Assembly: GCA_947307505.1 (NCBI GenBank)
Contig: CAMZJG010000068.1
Coordinates: forward strand, 1 to 6,111
Reading direction: 5' to 3'
Source: an uncultured Clostridia bacterium
Lineage (GTDB): Bacteria; Bacillota_A; Clostridia; Oscillospirales; Oscillospiraceae
Length of the DNA stretch: 6,111 nt
The notes under the pieces were generated by a model. That model saw nothing but the letters and a program-made list of their open reading frames with translations. It had not been told where the DNA came from and ran no database searches. Shown piece after piece: positions 6,094 through 6,111 of this stretch. Made by a program: the position numbers and the translations under genes. How positions within the stretch are numbered: position 1 is the first letter of the stretch; every line of letters starts with the position of its first letter.

Positions 6094-6111
6094 ACGAAAA
6101 ACGAACGTCAA

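Noticed and set aside
3754..6111. Minus-strand open frame of 785 codons across floT, nfeD, floA and the terminator
   Set aside because: It lies opposite four genes with clear + strand family matches, runs through the terminator hairpin, is open at the window edge, and its product is His/Gly/Asp/Arg-rich with no recognisable domain. Such frames are common opposite GC-rich genes.

Overview
The window looks like chromosomal DNA from a GC-rich, Gram-positive-type Firmicute, most likely a gut-type clostridium. The grounds are strong AAGGAGG ribosome binding sites, sigma-A style promoters, a DUF1836 regulator (a family I know from Firmicutes), a clostridial-style subtilase, and FloA/FloT-type flotillins with NfeD partners. 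The taxon is an inference from gene content. All genes read on the + strand.

Layout. (1) Positions 1-1425 carry the 3' part of a subtilisin-family (S8) peptidase gene with an apparently intact Asp/His/Asn/Ser active site; its 5' end lies outside the window. A hairpin terminator follows at 1454-1479. (2) A promoter at 1525-1553 contains a perfect 16-bp palindrome between its -35 and -10 boxes. It drives a tightly packed set: a MerR-like DUF1836 regulator (1576-2106), a YuaF-type NfeD membrane protein with a calcium-binding-like aspartate repeat loop (2127-2855), a FloT-type flotillin (2903-4312), a short protease-less NfeD (4375-4866), a FloA-type flotillin (4879-5841), and probably a 47-residue basic small protein whose start overlaps the floA stop (5838-5981). 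(3) A long hairpin at 6003-6035 closes the unit. A new promoter at 6065-6093 points out of the right edge.

Flotillins and NfeD proteins are known partners: the flotillins form SPFH-domain membrane scaffolds, and the NfeD OB-fold proteins associate with them. Here both partnerships, YuaF-FloT and NfeD-FloA, sit in one cluster behind one putative transcription factor. That suggests a self-contained, co-regulated membrane-microdomain module. The most unusual points are the regulator-plus-palindrome arrangement, the D-L-D-G-D-G-I-P-D-G-I repeats between membrane segments of the first NfeD protein (encoded by identical 33-bp tandem units), and the overlapping small gene after floA.
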